The notes beneath the pieces are model-generated. The model had not been told where the DNA came from and made no database searches. It saw only the letters and a program-made list of their open reading frames with translations. DNA of 64,000 bases from Schizochytrium sp. CCTCC M209059 (lineage: Eukaryota; Sar; Bigyra; Thraustochytrida; Thraustochytriidae), in assembly GCA_000818945.1 (NCBI GenBank), contig KN805378.1:643488-707487 (forward strand), written 5' to 3'. Numbering within the stretch: position 1 is the first letter of the stretch; each line of letters begins with the position of its first letter. Position numbers and translations under genes: made by a program. Below, in pieces: positions 18,515-29,542 of the stretch.

Positions 18515-20772
18515 AGGTTCTTGCTGTACTGGTCGACCGCTGCGCTCGTGTGCGCCACAGGCACAGCTGCTTGAGCTTGCTGAGGGGGGCGAGAGCCCGC
18601 GTACCCACTCGCACCCCAGACGCTCTTGACGCCGTGCAAGTTGAGCCCGCTTGAAGAAGATGCGCCAATACCGTTTCCACTAGCCCCGATACCCCCGTCG
18701 GGAGCAGCGCTGGCCGCTCCCGAGCTCACAGAAGGCATGCTGTAATCAACACCTCCAGAGAAGCCAGAAGGATAAGATGCCATCTGGCTCGGGGCGGTTG
18801 GCTTTTCGTAAGCGTCGTACTTTAGCTCGGGTTCCGAGGAAAGCTTTGGACGCGCGGCAATCTCCTCGTCATCATATTCCAAAGCCGCGGCCTCATCCTC
18901 GGTGGGCGGCGCGTAGTCCGATTTTCCGCTGGCGCGCTCCTCGGCAACAAAGGATTCCAGAAAGCCAAAGTCGGGGTCCCCAAAGTCTTCGCACGAGGCG
19001 TCCACAGGGAGTACGGCACTGAGGGTGGTCGGGTTGCGCGCGATTTCCCGAAATTCGTAGCATTTCTGCTGCAAATCAGCGTCGAGCGAAGAGCTGTAGT
19101 GATCGACGAGATCGGCTGCTTCACTCGGCAATTTACCGAGCTGCGCGCACATTTTTAACACAGCCGACACAGCGTAGCCACGAGTGGCCGAGGCCATACC
19201 CTGGCGGCGCGCAGCTTCGCAAATCACCTCGACGACTTCGGGCACGACTTCTGTTCCCATAAGGTAAGCATACTCCCCAAGTGTCCAGAACATGACACGA
19301 AGGAGGACGTCGGGTAGCTGAGCACGCTCAAAGTTGTCATAAAAAATAATGCAGGCCTCGCGGCGCATCGTTTCGTCCGGGTTCTCTTCGTTCTCGTAGC
19401 CATCCGACTCCTCGCCCGCGCCCTCAGCCAAGAGGCGCAAAAGGTTGTGAGCAACCTCTTCCTCGACGAGATCGCCTCCGAGCTCAAAGACCTTGGTGAT
19501 GGTGCGAATATACCACAGGTTGCTAGGCGCATAGCGTTCAGCAAGTTGGCAAATGCGCGTCACGAGGTCCTGACGAAGGAACTTGTCCACCGCAGTGCGC
19601 AGGAAAAACACGAGCTTGTCTACCACGACCTCGGCATTGACAGGGTTTGTCATGCGGAACAAGAGGTCGAGTGTCTTGCGCTTGAGCGTCTCGTCAGGGT
19701 CCTCGAGGCAGTCCAGGACAATCATCTGGTGCTCGGCAGCATAGCGCGGGTGGTCGCGTACGATGGCGGCGAGGCCAGTGACACCGAGATACTTGAGATT
19801 GTGACTGTCGCTTTGGATGAAGCGTGCAATCGCACCTGCTGCAGCATCGAGGAGGTTCGAGTTGGGATAGATGGTCGTCACGGTGCGCACACATTCGTAA
19901 ATGATTGCATAGCCGACGTAGATACCCGTGTTAGCGCGCTTCATGCACTCGGCAAGTACCTCGTACATTTGCTCGCTGGCTCGCTGGTCGTTTGCGCCGA
20001 GAGTGGCCAGGATCTTGAGAAGCTTAATTTGGATCCAAGGAGCCGGGATGCGGTGGTAGTCAAAGTCCTTGGGAAGACGGTGTTCAACGATCTGGCGCAG
20101 GATTGACACAAAGGAGGGCACAAGGTCTTTTTGCGTGGTCACGTCAGCCTTGGCAACGTCGTGGAGCAGGCAAAGCGAGGCGCCCATCACGGAAGGATCC
20201 TTATCCGATAGAACCCGTCGAAAGTTCTCTTGCAAATGGCTCACGGCGCCGGCATCGAGTTGGTAGATGCGATGAAGCGCCAAAATCGCCTTCTTGCGCA
20301 CGGCCGGATTGTCGTGTTGGAGAACCTTGGCGACGGAAGGCAAGAGCGCCGGAATCATTTCTTCGGTGATGAGCTTTGAAAGCGCCATGAGTGCTGTCGA
20401 AATTTCCAAAATATTTGCCGAGGCGAGATCGCGCTGCAGCTGATTCACCAGCATGAATCGGAACTCGTTGTCCGGGCTGAGTGTCAATGAGGCCGTCAAG
20501 TAACCGACCTTCTTTTGCAAGAGGTCGCCCGAAGCTGTGAGCTGGATGGCATGCACGTACGCGAACGAGGCGTCGTGGCCCAGCATCTCGACGTAGATCA
20601 TACGCACAAGGCTCTCCTTGATGACTTTTTTCGACAGTGTCTTGCCCGCGAATTTCGCCTTGAGCGTGCGGACCTCGTTGACGATGATACGGTCCTCCTC
20701 CTGCTTGCTCTTCGACTCCCCGATCATCTTGACCAGGTCGAAGAAGTCCTTCGACAGGTGGGACCCCGACAT
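17668..20772 (-). CDS. AP4E1: AP-4 adaptor complex subunit epsilon
   Basis: 1034 residues from ATG 20772 (MSGSHLSKDFFDLVKMIGES). The adaptin trunk (about 1-590) is built of HEAT/ARM helices. It contains stretches diagnostic of the epsilon subunit: HRLPKDFDYHRIPAPWIQIK, SDSHNLKYLGVTGL and LDCLEDPDETLKRKTLDLL. These separate it from AP-1 gamma and AP-2 alpha. Residues ~600-930 are a flexible hinge rich in Ser, Pro and Ala with a polyglutamine run near 754-766. Residues ~934-1034 are the C-terminal appendage platform (QRWVSNPAETRFSVVLQG...). AP-4 is a coat for export of cargo from the trans-Golgi and acts with beta4, mu4 and sigma4, none of which is in this window. The hinge follows the usual place for accessory-protein binding. 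The gene is divergent from the CRAL-TRIO gene with about 250 bp between start codons. Confidence 0.93.
18481..18514. repeat. (CTG)n trinucleotide repeat encoding polyQ in AP-4 epsilon hinge
   Basis: Eleven uninterrupted CTG units on the plus strand (CAG on the coding strand), within a longer Gln/His run of the AP-4 epsilon hinge. Confidence 0.9.
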
Positions 20773-21021
20773 TTTTCTTGTTTTTCTTCCTCCCCGCGGG
20801 GCGTGTGGCTGCCCGTGCGTGCGCGCCCGCGTGCGCCGCCGCCTCTCCGCCAGCCCGCAAAGAAAAAGAAACAAAGAAAGATAGACTGCTGAGCGCTTCG
20901 CTTGGCCTGCCTGCTATCTGACGTTGATCGCCAGCAGGGGTCCCCGATGGGTCCTCGAGGGGTCCTTGCGGACTCGTCAGAGTGCACACCTCATTTTTCC
21001 GCCAACAGTGGGAACGACAAA
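20773..21021. promoter_or_regulatory. Putative bidirectional promoter, AP-4 epsilon / CRAL-TRIO protein
   Basis: The 249 bp between two divergent ATGs (20772 minus, 21022 plus) must hold both 5' UTRs and core promoters if the chosen starts are right. It contains GGGTCC direct repeats around 20939-20966. No canonical TATA element is obvious. Confidence 0.4.
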
Positions 21022-21118
21022 ATGGACTTCGTGAGAGGTCTCATCATCGATGCAGTCCATTCTTTACGGTGTGACTTGGTAGACGTATCAAAAGTTAGCG
21101 GGGAAATTTTGCGTTACG

Positions 21119-21149
<31 letters not shown>

Positions 21150-21834
21150 CTGCTGTATATTCCGCTTCTCGTCCCCGAAACAAGGCGAGTCAAAGTCGCA
21201 ACGCGCGCGACTGCTGCGTTTGCAGCGCGAGTACGGAAGCTTTGGAGGGTGGAGCGAAGCGATTCGGACTATCACGGGGCCATCGTCCATCGATTCACCC
21301 ATGCAATCTTCCATGGTAGAGTCACCACGCCGAAGCCAGGTGCCTCTCGAAGCCGAAAAGAATGTATCGCGTTCTCTGGAAAGCATGGTGACTCAGCTCC
21401 TCGAGCTCCATGACGAGACGCGAGCTGAGCATTTGCGACTCGTCCATCGGCAGGTCTCCTTCACCTGCGCTATTAGCTCTGGCGTTGCCATCACCGTGCT
21501 TTCTACGGCTCTGCTGGCAGCGAACGAGGAAAGGTCGTTCGTGGCGATGAGCTCGCTTGGCATCATGGCACTCGCCTTCCTGTACATTCAGAGCCGAACG
21601 CTTGACATTCTGCTTCAGGGTCAGAATGCAGACCTCCGCGAGATGATTGGGTCAAGACGCTCAAGACGCGAGTCCATCGCAAGGAAACGACGTCGGTCAA
21701 GTATGGCTCGTGGCCTACCCGATTCCAATGCAACATTTGTGAAAGAGAATGGCCAAGGCCAGGCCCTCGAACTTTTGTCCCACGAGGAGCTTGCCCCCCC
21801 CAAAGAATCGAACGGCTCTGCGGAGAACCATGCT

Positions 21835-21867
<33 letters not shown>

Positions 21868-23211
21868 ACATCTTCGGCGTCATCTTTGCATCGCAATAAC
21901 GTCAAAGATTCCAGGAAGAACAGCATGGGTGCAGATCCAGATGGGTGTGACGAAGACGGGGAAGATGATGATCTTGACTCGCATATTTCCATCGTTGATC
22001 TCGTCGACGAAGAGCGCGAAGTGAAAAGCATGCGTTTCGCCCTTCCATTTACGCGACGCAAGCTGCAAGAGGGTCGGCGCTGGGCTTCGCATCGTCTCCC
22101 TTCTTCTAGAAGATTGCGGGCGGCGCAAACGCTCATGGGAAAGAAGCAAGGAAACATTGTTCCAGACGCACGCACAAACTTTGTGGTTAATTGCGACGAT
22201 GGTGACGACGGAGGTCCGTGTTTGCTCGCTGCAGCCAGCGCTCATAAGAGCTCTCATATCAAGATTGTCTCCGCCTCATCTTCGTCCTCCTTTACGATAG
22301 ATTCAAGGCAAGAAGGTTTGGCTCTCTCTAGAGACACAAGCAAGGTCAGCATCGGGAACGACATATTCCGTAACGAGTCTGAAAAGGTGGCTGTGACAAG
22401 TCTCAGGCAAGCTCTCTCGCAGGACTTTGCCGATGCTAATCTAAGTCGTCCGGTCGACCTCGGAAATCTGACGCTGCTACGCTTCCTTCGTTCCAATAAC
22501 ATGCATCAAGGTGAAGCCGAAAAGGGTTTTCGCGAAACTGTAGCCTGGCGAAAAGAGCGCAGGCCGGATCTCATTTACGAAAAGCTCGAAGCCAATCCTC
22601 ATCCAATTACCTCCAAGTACATGACCGGGAGTTGGTGCGGGCACGATCGTGCGGGTTGTCCTGTCATGTATGATCGGATTGGGCAGCTCGATCTGAATGG
22701 CTTGCTAGCATGCGCCTCGGCAACCGACATTGAGGAGTTCCACATCTGGAAACAAGAGGTACACACACGCCTCTTGATTGAGGCGGAGGAGCGCACCGGC
22801 AGGTCGCAGCATCAAATATTGGTTGTTCTGGACATGACCGGGCTCGGTTGGCGACATTTCAATCGTCAAATTCTGCGCGTGGTCAAGAACTGTATTCGCA
22901 TGGATTCGCGATTCTACTGTGAGCGTCTCAAGAGAATGGTCATTATCAACGCAGGGACAGTGTTTTCTAGTATTTGGTCTGTCGTGAAGCACTTTGTCGA
23001 CGACGACACCCGCGAGAAGATTACAATTCACCGTAACACCCCGACGAGTCTTCTCAAAGAGCTCATCGACCCCTCGGAGCTGCCGCAGTACCTCGGTGGC
23101 GACCTCGTAATCAAGGGAGACCCATTCTGTTCGCAGCTCATCAAGCCGGGAGGGCCCATTCCGCCGCACGTTATTCGCGCCCATAATTTGACTACACGGG
23201 CAAATTCTTGA
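21022..23211 (+). CDS. Sec14-like CRAL-TRIO protein with N-terminal membrane segments
   Basis: 729 residues from ATG 21022. The frame is open further upstream, and ATG 20947 or 21301 are alternatives. Residues ~32-50 are a hydrophobic run encoded by a CTTG microsatellite. Two convincing membrane helices lie at ~147-167 and ~176-195. A disordered, Ser- and acid-rich region follows (about 215-440, with an SA dipeptide run from a TCGGCG repeat). The C-terminal third is a CRAL-TRIO module. Its N-lobe is LTLLRFLRSNNMHQGEAEKG (about 480-500) and its lipid-binding lobe ~525-700 contains LVVLDMTGLGW, RMVIINAGTVFSSIW and DPSELPQYLGGDL. Sec14-type proteins exchange phosphatidylinositol and other lipids between membranes and support phosphoinositide synthesis. 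Anchoring through N-terminal helices is unusual compared with soluble Sec14. Whether the microsatellite-encoded part is translated is uncertain. Confidence 0.82.
21121..21147. repeat. (CTTG)n tetranucleotide repeat
   Basis: About seven CTTG units. If translated in the CRAL-TRIO gene frame it gives a repetitive LACLLACLL hydrophobic segment; otherwise it is 5' UTR or intronic. Confidence 0.85.
21835..21870. repeat. (TCGGCG)n hexanucleotide repeat
   Basis: Tandem TCGGCG units coding an alternating Ser-Ala run in the disordered region of the CRAL-TRIO protein. Confidence 0.85.
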
Positions 23212-23278
23212 ATAGATTTCATTTGTTTGGTGCTGAATGGAGGACAAGAGCTTGGCTGAGCTTTTTGTGCTCAAGAAA

Positions 23279-23311
<33 letters not shown>

Positions 23312-23821
23312 GGACAGCCAAACAACTTCGAGTCTGTCGAACAAGGACCAACATTGCACCGACTTCGAATGGTTCCACCTCGATCAAACAATTAACGATA
23401 GAAGCACGTTAAAGAGAAACGATTGATTGCCATTGATGGCCATTGTTGATGGCCATCGTTGGCGTCCCAACCCACCCACCATCTCGCCATCGATATGGTC
23501 AACGAGGACTGATGATGGTCCCCGTGGCCAATGCGAAAAGGCGCCTCCCCTTCTTGGCGGCCGGCACACGGGTCTTCTGAAAGTTCGAGCTTCTCGCCAA
23601 GCCGACCCGGACAGCCGCGCCTCCAACGGAGTCAGCAAAACTCGTGCGCTTTGCAGCTAGCTCTGCGGCGTGGGCAGGGAGCGCTGCGCCGCGTTGCATC
23701 GCGTCCCTCGAGACGCGGGGGAGGAGGGCGTGGCGGACGCTGCCCGTAGGCCTCGGCTCTTGCGCGAGAGAGATCTTTGGTGCGGGCGCGCGAGAGGCCC
23801 GCCCGCGAGGCGCTGCCGGCG
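23212..23821. other. Intergenic between CRAL-TRIO and TBC genes, with (CAG)n
   Basis: About 610 bp between two plus-strand genes. It contains ten CAG units (23281-23310), and two copies of TTGATGGCCAT (about 23434-23456), each with a palindromic TGGCCA core. It probably holds the 3' UTR of the first gene and the promoter of the second. No gene seen. Confidence 0.5.
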
Positions 23822-26374
23822 ATGCGCGGGCGCAGGCAGTCCAAGCGCGCAGAGACCGGGCAGGCAGAGGCGAGGGCGGGCACGAGCACGGGCGCGGGCG
23901 CCAAGAGCACAGGCGCGGCAGGCAGAGCCCCCTCTGCACGGCGGGCCGAGGTCGTGACGCAGCTCCTTTTCGGACATGTTTTCCGGTCCGGCGTGGCGCG
24001 ATGCGAAGGGTTCTTGGAGTGCGAGGACCCGCCCGCCGCGCACGGGGTGAGCAGTGCCAATGCCCAGAAAGCCCAGCAAGATCAAGATCTTAATGTGCTT
24101 GCCGATGCTTTTCTCGTACTTGCCGTTGCACGAACGCGCGCACCCCAGACCTCGACCTCGAACTCCAGCGCGAACGCGAACTTGGTGTGTCTCTTTCGTT
24201 TCGCAGACGCCAAGGCCGATCGGCCCCTGGAATGCATCGATGTCGGTGAGATCTATCCCGATATATGCACTGGTGTCATCATCGTCAGCTTTGCCCGCAC
24301 GCCGCATGCCTTCCAAAATGCCTGGGTCTTGCGCTTTGCGACCTGCAACGAGGCCCAAGAATGGACCATGTGCATCGGAAATGTACTCGCTGGGCGATAC
24401 GAGCCGCAGATGGCCACCGTAAAGCGTGTCAGAGCAGCAGCTGCCTCGCTCGATAACGTTGTGGAGCACGTCGACGGCCAAAGTGCTGGAGTACCTGCAG
24501 CCAGCGCTGTCGACACGGCGCGGACTTCCGGTGTTTCAAGGCCGCCGCTGCGCGCCTCGCGAAGTGTCCCGGAACTCTCTGACGACCTGCACGGCCCACA
24601 AAACCAGGTCATGCAGGCTGCTCTTCGCACAATCCCAGGAGGGCGTCGAAGGCGCGCTCCAACATCTCTACGTCAAGAGCTCCGAGAAATAATGTATGAC
24701 GCGCAGACCACAGATGCCGCAGGGACATCAACATTAGCAAGAAGAGCAGGCGCGGGCGCTCTTGCCAAGAGTGGACTTCGCACAGCTGCATGGCGTATAT
24801 TCCTTGGGGTGATTCCAAGCGACCCTTCCCTTTGGGTTCAGACCCTTGCCAGGTCCCGTCTCTCTGTGGATGTCCTTGTCAGTCAGCACATGATGACTCG
24901 AAGCATGGTCACGCAGCAGCTTGACTTGCTCGCACAAAAGGGCCTTAGCGCTGACTACGTTGGGGCAGCGCTGCGGCACTTGCATTTTGCATTCGCAAGG
25001 CACGAGCAAATTTGCCGCGAAATCTGGAAAGACATAACTCGTACCAAGGTTATTCACGATCGCTTTTCCGGACCTGCGGAGCATGCAGTCAAGGAAATGA
25101 TGCTACGGATCTTGCTCGTCTGGTCAAAGACAAACTCTCACATCGGCTATCGGCAGGGAATGAATGAGCTTGTCGCGGTGCTCTTTGTTGCTCTGCAGCA
25201 GGAGTATGCTGCAGCCGCTAGCGAGCTCTCCCAAGTCGCTTCCTCCCAAGCGACTCGAGAAGGCCTTAACCCGGATCCGGAATACGCCCTTCTTTCGGCG
25301 CTCCTCGACACGGGCTACGTTGAGCACGATACATATCTTCTTCTTGATGCTCTCATGGTTCGTCTTACTCCTGTTTTTAAACTTACCACAGAGGATCCTT
25401 TTGCAGGCCAATCACTCGCTGGGTCGCTTCCGGCTAAGCTAGAATACATTCAGCACATTCTTTTGCAACGCACCGACCCGGAGCTCGCCGCTCAGCTCCA
25501 TGTGCTGGGCGTCGAGCCATCTTTTTTCCTCTTACGCTGGATTCGCCTCATTTTAGTGCGCGATATTGGCATGCCACAACTTCTCCTCGTCTGGGATGCC
25601 ATTTTTGGCTTGACACCAAATGACTTTTCGCTCATTGATACTCTCTGCATTGCTATACTCACGGACCAGTCAATCGTGAGAAAGGAGCTCATCGAGGCGG
25701 ACGATTGTGTTGTCGCCTTGCAGGCCTTGAAGCGCCTCCCAGCACTCGACGACGAGCAAGTTCTGCGCCTCATTCATTGTGCGCGTCAAGTCAAGCAAGA
25801 TTACGACTCCCTTCCGGCATACATCAAGGAAGCTCTTGTACACCGTAACTATGAGCCCTGTACAAACCAAGATGCGTCTCACGGTCACGCGGACTCGGAG
25901 CGGCGGAGAGTCGACTCTTCAGCTCCGCATGCAGACGCTCCGTGTGAATCCGGTAGTGATGATGATTGGATTCGCATCGACACTTTTGCGACTTCATCAA
26001 GTAATGAGCGATGTCCTGATCGGGACCTTGCGCTGACTTCGTCGCCAGCTCATCGCAGCTCGCAAGGCTCTCATTTCAAATTTTCTGACGCCCCATTCTC
26101 TCGGAATCAATCCGGCATGCACGATCAAGGCTCATCTGCGGCATCATCGTCAACATCATCATCATCATCATCGTCGTCATCAACGAGCTCAACGTCTTCT
26201 TCCTCATCGAGATCGTTGGGAGGTTACCTCTTTGCGCAGGCTCTCTCCGAACCTCGCGGGGTTGTTCGTCGCCTGCAGAGTTTTCAGTCTGGCGCGTCAC
26301 GAATGCTTCGCACGCGGGTTCAAAGCAACAACCCTCCTACCGTATCCAGCGCACCATCCCTTGATGATGTCTAA
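23822..26374 (+). CDS. TBC-domain Rab GTPase-activating protein, TBC1D5-like
   Basis: 850 residues from ATG 23822; the frame opens earlier only at a TTG. Residues ~45-200 look like a divergent PH-like module ending AQEWTMCIGNVLAGRYEP. Residues ~315-660 are the TBC domain: LRTAAWRIFLGVIP, then IWKDITRT near 400 with the catalytic Arg finger, and YRQGMNEL near 442 with the Gln finger. Both catalytic residues are present, so GAP activity is likely. TBC domains stimulate GTP hydrolysis by Rab proteins; the AWR.FLGV.P start and the spacing resemble TBC1D5 (Rab7, retromer), but subfamily assignment is tentative. The C-terminal ~180 residues are disordered with a Ser run encoded by TCA/TCG repeats. 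It converges with the coiled-coil gene, leaving 118 bp between stop codons. Confidence 0.88.
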   Translation: MRGRRQSKRAETGQAEARAGTSTGAGAKSTGAAGRAPSARRAEVVTQLLFGHVFRSGVARCEGFLECEDPPAAHGVSSANAQKAQQDQDLNVLADAFLVLAVARTRAPQTSTSNSSANANLVCLFRFADAKADRPLECIDVGEIYPDICTGVIIVSFARTPHAFQNAWVLRFATCNEAQEWTMCIGNVLAGRYEPQMATVKRVRAAAASLDNVVEHVDGQSAGVPAASAVDTARTSGVSRPPLRASRSVPELSDDLHGPQNQVMQAALRTIPGGRRRRAPTSLRQELREIMYDAQTTDAAGTSTLARRAGAGALAKSGLRTAAWRIFLGVIPSDPSLWVQTLARSRLSVDVLVSQHMMTRSMVTQQLDLLAQKGLSADYVGAALRHLHFAFARHEQICREIWKDITRTKVIHDRFSGPAEHAVKEMMLRILLVWSKTNSHIGYRQGMNELVAVLFVALQQEYAAAASELSQVASSQATREGLNPDPEYALLSALLDTGYVEHDTYLLLDALMVRLTPVFKLTTEDPFAGQSLAGSLPAKLEYIQHILLQRTDPELAAQLHVLGVEPSFFLLRWIRLILVRDIGMPQLLLVWDAIFGLTPNDFSLIDTLCIAILTDQSIVRKELIEADDCVVALQALKRLPALDDEQVLRLIHCARQVKQDYDSLPAYIKEALVHRNYEPCTNQDASHGHADSERRRVDSSAPHADAPCESGSDDDWIRIDTFATSSSNERCPDRDLALTSSPAHRSSQGSHFKFSDAPFSRNQSGMHDQGSSAASSSTSSSSSSSSSTSSTSSSSSRSLGGYLFAQALSEPRGVVRRLQSFQSGASRMLRTRVQSNNPPTVSSAPSLDDV

Positions 26375-26492
26375 ATCCCGGAGTGCATGCCAAATCGAGA
26401 GTCCGAGCAAAATAGGGGGAAAAGAAACAAAAAAAAAAGTGGTACATTAGCAGTAATAACAAGGTTTCTCACCTACATGTCAGTGTAAAAAT

Positions 26493-29087
26493 CTATAGGG
26501 AAATCGGTGCTTGGCGCGATTCAGGTCTCTGCGGTTGCAAAATTTTCGCAAGGGCTGATTGCAAGTTGACTGTGGGCGTGGTTCCCGGCCGTGGTTCGTA
26601 ATTAATGAATTTTGTCCGTTCCGTGAGCTGCGCCTCCAAGGCCGCAGCAACGGAGATCGCACGTGCGTGACTTGCCTGCACTTGTAAAAGTGAAGTTCTG
26701 CTCTCTTGCAATTGCGCTGCAAGTTTCCCGGCGAGCTCTTCGCGCTCCATATACGCCTGGCCGAGTCGTTGCGCACGCTCTCGCTCCTCTTCGACTTGAT
26801 TTGCAAGCTTAACAAGATGCTCTCGCCCCTGCGCAAGTTCAGTTTCAGCGTGATACAAGTTCGCCTGAACCTTGCGCGCGTCCTCATCGTCTGCGACACG
26901 CGTGTCCTGATTTGAAGACTTCTTTCGCATTTTGTTGTTGATGTTGTTGTTTTTGATGTTTCGATTACCAGCATTTACAAGAGCGCGCTCCGCAAGGAGC
27001 TGAGCTTGCTCTAGCTTTTGTACTGCCTGCTTAAGCTTGCCATTCTCGCGCGCAAGCTTTGTATTTTTGCTTTCAAGCCTTTGTATGTGGTCCTTGGCGT
27101 CTTGCAGCTTAGTGCGGCCATCCTCGAGTCGCGCATCGAGCAGACGGCAACGGTGCTGCGCAAGCGCAAGTTTGCTTTCGGTATCCAATTGAAGTTTTGC
27201 CGCCGCCTGTTTGGCCTTTCTCGAGTCCACAAGAGACACTTTGAGTTCGTCAACTTGCGTCTCGAGGTTCGCATTTGCAGCCTCGTACCAAAAGGAATTG
27301 TTTACGAGGGCAAGGGACAAGTGCGTATTTTTGTCTGCCAGCTTAGCTTGTGCTGCGTTTGTCTTTCGCTGCTCGGCCCGAGCGATGTCCAGCTGTACTG
27401 CTTGGCGATCAACAACAGCACGCTGCGCATTTGCTTCAGCTCGCGCGGTCGAGTTAAAGTGCCGAACGAGCGCCAATTCCACGTCGCGTCGCTCAGCGGG
27501 GACTTTGAGCTTGGCGTGGATTTGGCGCGCCTTGACCATTTCGCCTTCGGCACGGCTCCACTCGGCGCGAAGCACAGCAATCTCCTCGGATTGTCTCTCA
27601 ATCAGACTTTGTGCTTTGCTCACTCGGTCTTCGTAGCTTTTGATGCGCAATGCTTCGGCGCTCTCTTCTCGCGACTTGCTAGGCGCCGCAAGGTTCTCTT
27701 GTACCGGGACATTTTGACCACCTTTGCATTGTTGTTCTTCCACAGCCTTGTTCAGTCTGTGCTGCAGACGAAGGTTTGCCGCGAGAAGGTGTTGACGCTC
27801 TTTTGTTAATTTGTCAGCGCGCAAACTAGCTTCGCGCTCGCGTGCTTCTGCGGATGCAGCAAGGGCCTCGCGGCGAGCCACTTCCTCGCGTAGCTCCTGC
27901 ATTTCAACCGTTTGACGGCTCAGACGATTCTTCAGCTCGGATTCATTCCGCTCGCTTGTATTAGCGTCTTTAGCTCCACGTGCCGCAGATTCTGCGGAAA
28001 TGACACGACACTGCTCCTGGGCAATACCGAGATCACGTTCAGTAGCTTCGAGTTTGTTTTTGAGCGCACTGACTTGGGCAAGAAGACTCTGATGCTCTTG
28101 CTCTTGGCGCTGCGCGCGAGCTTCGCCGCTTATCGCCGCCTTTTGAGAGTCGTTGAGCACTGCCACCATTTTCCTGCCTTTTAATCGCTCGCGCTCTAAT
28201 GAGGAAGTCGTGCTTGTGATTTGCTTGCTCTGAGAGCTGATTTGGTCCGCTTGGGTAGCAATTTGTTTTTGCGCAAGTGCCAATTCTTCTTCGAGCGCTT
28301 TCACCTGCGCGCGCAGAGCTGTCACCGTTTGTGTGGTGCTTCCCACGGATTTGAGCTCACTCTCGAGTCTCGCTTCCGCCTCGTCGCGTTTCTTCTCGGC
28401 CTCTTGAAGAATTTCGTCGCGTTTACTCATAGCAAGCAGAGAGGCCTGCCATTGAGCCTGGATAACAGCTTTGGAAGCGCTTAAAATTTTGAGCTCTTGA
28501 GCTACTTTTTCAATGTGGGTCTGCGCAAGCTTGGTCTCATGCTCTTGGGCTTCGAGACGCTTTTGAAGTTTCTTCGTTTCATTCTTGGAGTTTTGCAATC
28601 GAGCAGTCGCCTCTTTACAAGCAAGCTTTTCTTGCTTCATCTGAGACTCGAGAAAACGAATATGCTGCTGGGTGGCACTGTCTGCGAGCTCTTGCGTCTT
28701 TAATGCCTTTTTGAGATCTGCACAGACCTGCTGCAAGAGAATATTTTCCTCGTGTTTAGCGTCTACTTTTGACTTGGCTTCGAGCAAATCGCTCTCAAGC
28801 TCCTTGGTACGCGAAAGGGCTTCGCGTAATTTTTTTTTCGTCGATTCCTCGCGAGAGGTTGTCTCTATGCCCTGCTTTTCCAAGAGAGCTACATTGTACT
28901 GGGCCTCGGTGAGATCCGTACGAAGGCGGAGCGCATTTTGTTGCAAAGCGTGCATGGACACTGCCATTTCTTCTTTGCTCCTTGCGGCTTCATCGATGCG
29001 TCCCTCGGCATCGTGAAGCTGGTCCTGCAAGGATTCTACGATCCTCGCATTGGATTTCCCGAGCAACTCTTGGACACGGGCCTCCAT
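26493..29087 (-). CDS. Long coiled-coil protein of unknown function
   Basis: 864 residues from ATG 29087 (MEARVQELLGKSNARIVESL); upstream codons in frame start only at GTG 29219. Almost the whole length is heptad-patterned coiled coil rich in Glu, Gln, Lys, Arg and Ala, broken by an Asn-rich patch near residue 715 (NIKNNNINNK). A short non-helical tail carries INYEPRPGTTPTVN. No motor, kinase or membrane domain is visible. Such proteins are typically golgin, centrosomal or basal-body scaffolds, but nothing in the sequence decides between these. It is divergent from the PH/IQ gene. Confidence 0.8.
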   Translation of the reverse strand: MEARVQELLGKSNARIVESLQDQLHDAEGRIDEAARSKEEMAVSMHALQQNALRLRTDLTEAQYNVALLEKQGIETTSREESTKKKLREALSRTKELESDLLEAKSKVDAKHEENILLQQVCADLKKALKTQELADSATQQHIRFLESQMKQEKLACKEATARLQNSKNETKKLQKRLEAQEHETKLAQTHIEKVAQELKILSASKAVIQAQWQASLLAMSKRDEILQEAEKKRDEAEARLESELKSVGSTTQTVTALRAQVKALEEELALAQKQIATQADQISSQSKQITSTTSSLERERLKGRKMVAVLNDSQKAAISGEARAQRQEQEHQSLLAQVSALKNKLEATERDLGIAQEQCRVISAESAARGAKDANTSERNESELKNRLSRQTVEMQELREEVARREALAASAEAREREASLRADKLTKERQHLLAANLRLQHRLNKAVEEQQCKGGQNVPVQENLAAPSKSREESAEALRIKSYEDRVSKAQSLIERQSEEIAVLRAEWSRAEGEMVKARQIHAKLKVPAERRDVELALVRHFNSTARAEANAQRAVVDRQAVQLDIARAEQRKTNAAQAKLADKNTHLSLALVNNSFWYEAANANLETQVDELKVSLVDSRKAKQAAAKLQLDTESKLALAQHRCRLLDARLEDGRTKLQDAKDHIQRLESKNTKLARENGKLKQAVQKLEQAQLLAERALVNAGNRNIKNNNINNKMRKKSSNQDTRVADDEDARKVQANLYHAETELAQGREHLVKLANQVEEERERAQRLGQAYMEREELAGKLAAQLQESRTSLLQVQASHARAISVAAALEAQLTERTKFINYEPRPGTTPTVNLQSALAKILQPQRPESRQAPISL

Positions 29088-29542
29088 TGCGAACAAACAA
29101 AGAGTGCTTTGCGGAAGCCTGTGTTTGTCTCGCGCGCCTTTGGCCCTCGACGCCAAGAAGCCAACACCTAACGCGTTGCGCACGGCACGCCACGTTCCGC
29201 CGTGAATCGCGTCAGCCACGTCAACTTTCGAGCTGCTAACTTTGCTCAGCAGGAACCGCTTTCACTGTCAATGATCATCGAAAGAAAAGAAAAAACTCTA
29301 GGCCTGTCCAAAACCAGTGCAAGGGTCCTGGGCACACTCACTGTGAACGGATTCTTTACGGGGGCACGATAGATAGTCTTACGGTTATTTTTGGCTACGG
29401 TACTGAAAATGACAATGAGGCAATACTTTTTCAAAATCTCTTCTATGCCCCCGTGTGTACTTAGTCAACCTTGACTTCGAAGATCATCGAGGAGAGCGAC
29501 AAGAAAACAGAACGGGTGCAAGTGCAAGCAGAGTTCGACGTC
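29088..29542. promoter_or_regulatory. Putative shared upstream region of two divergent genes
   Basis: 455 bp between the coiled-coil gene (minus) and the PH/IQ gene (plus). No simple repeat or recognisable motif beyond moderate AT content near 29275-29300. Confidence 0.35.
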
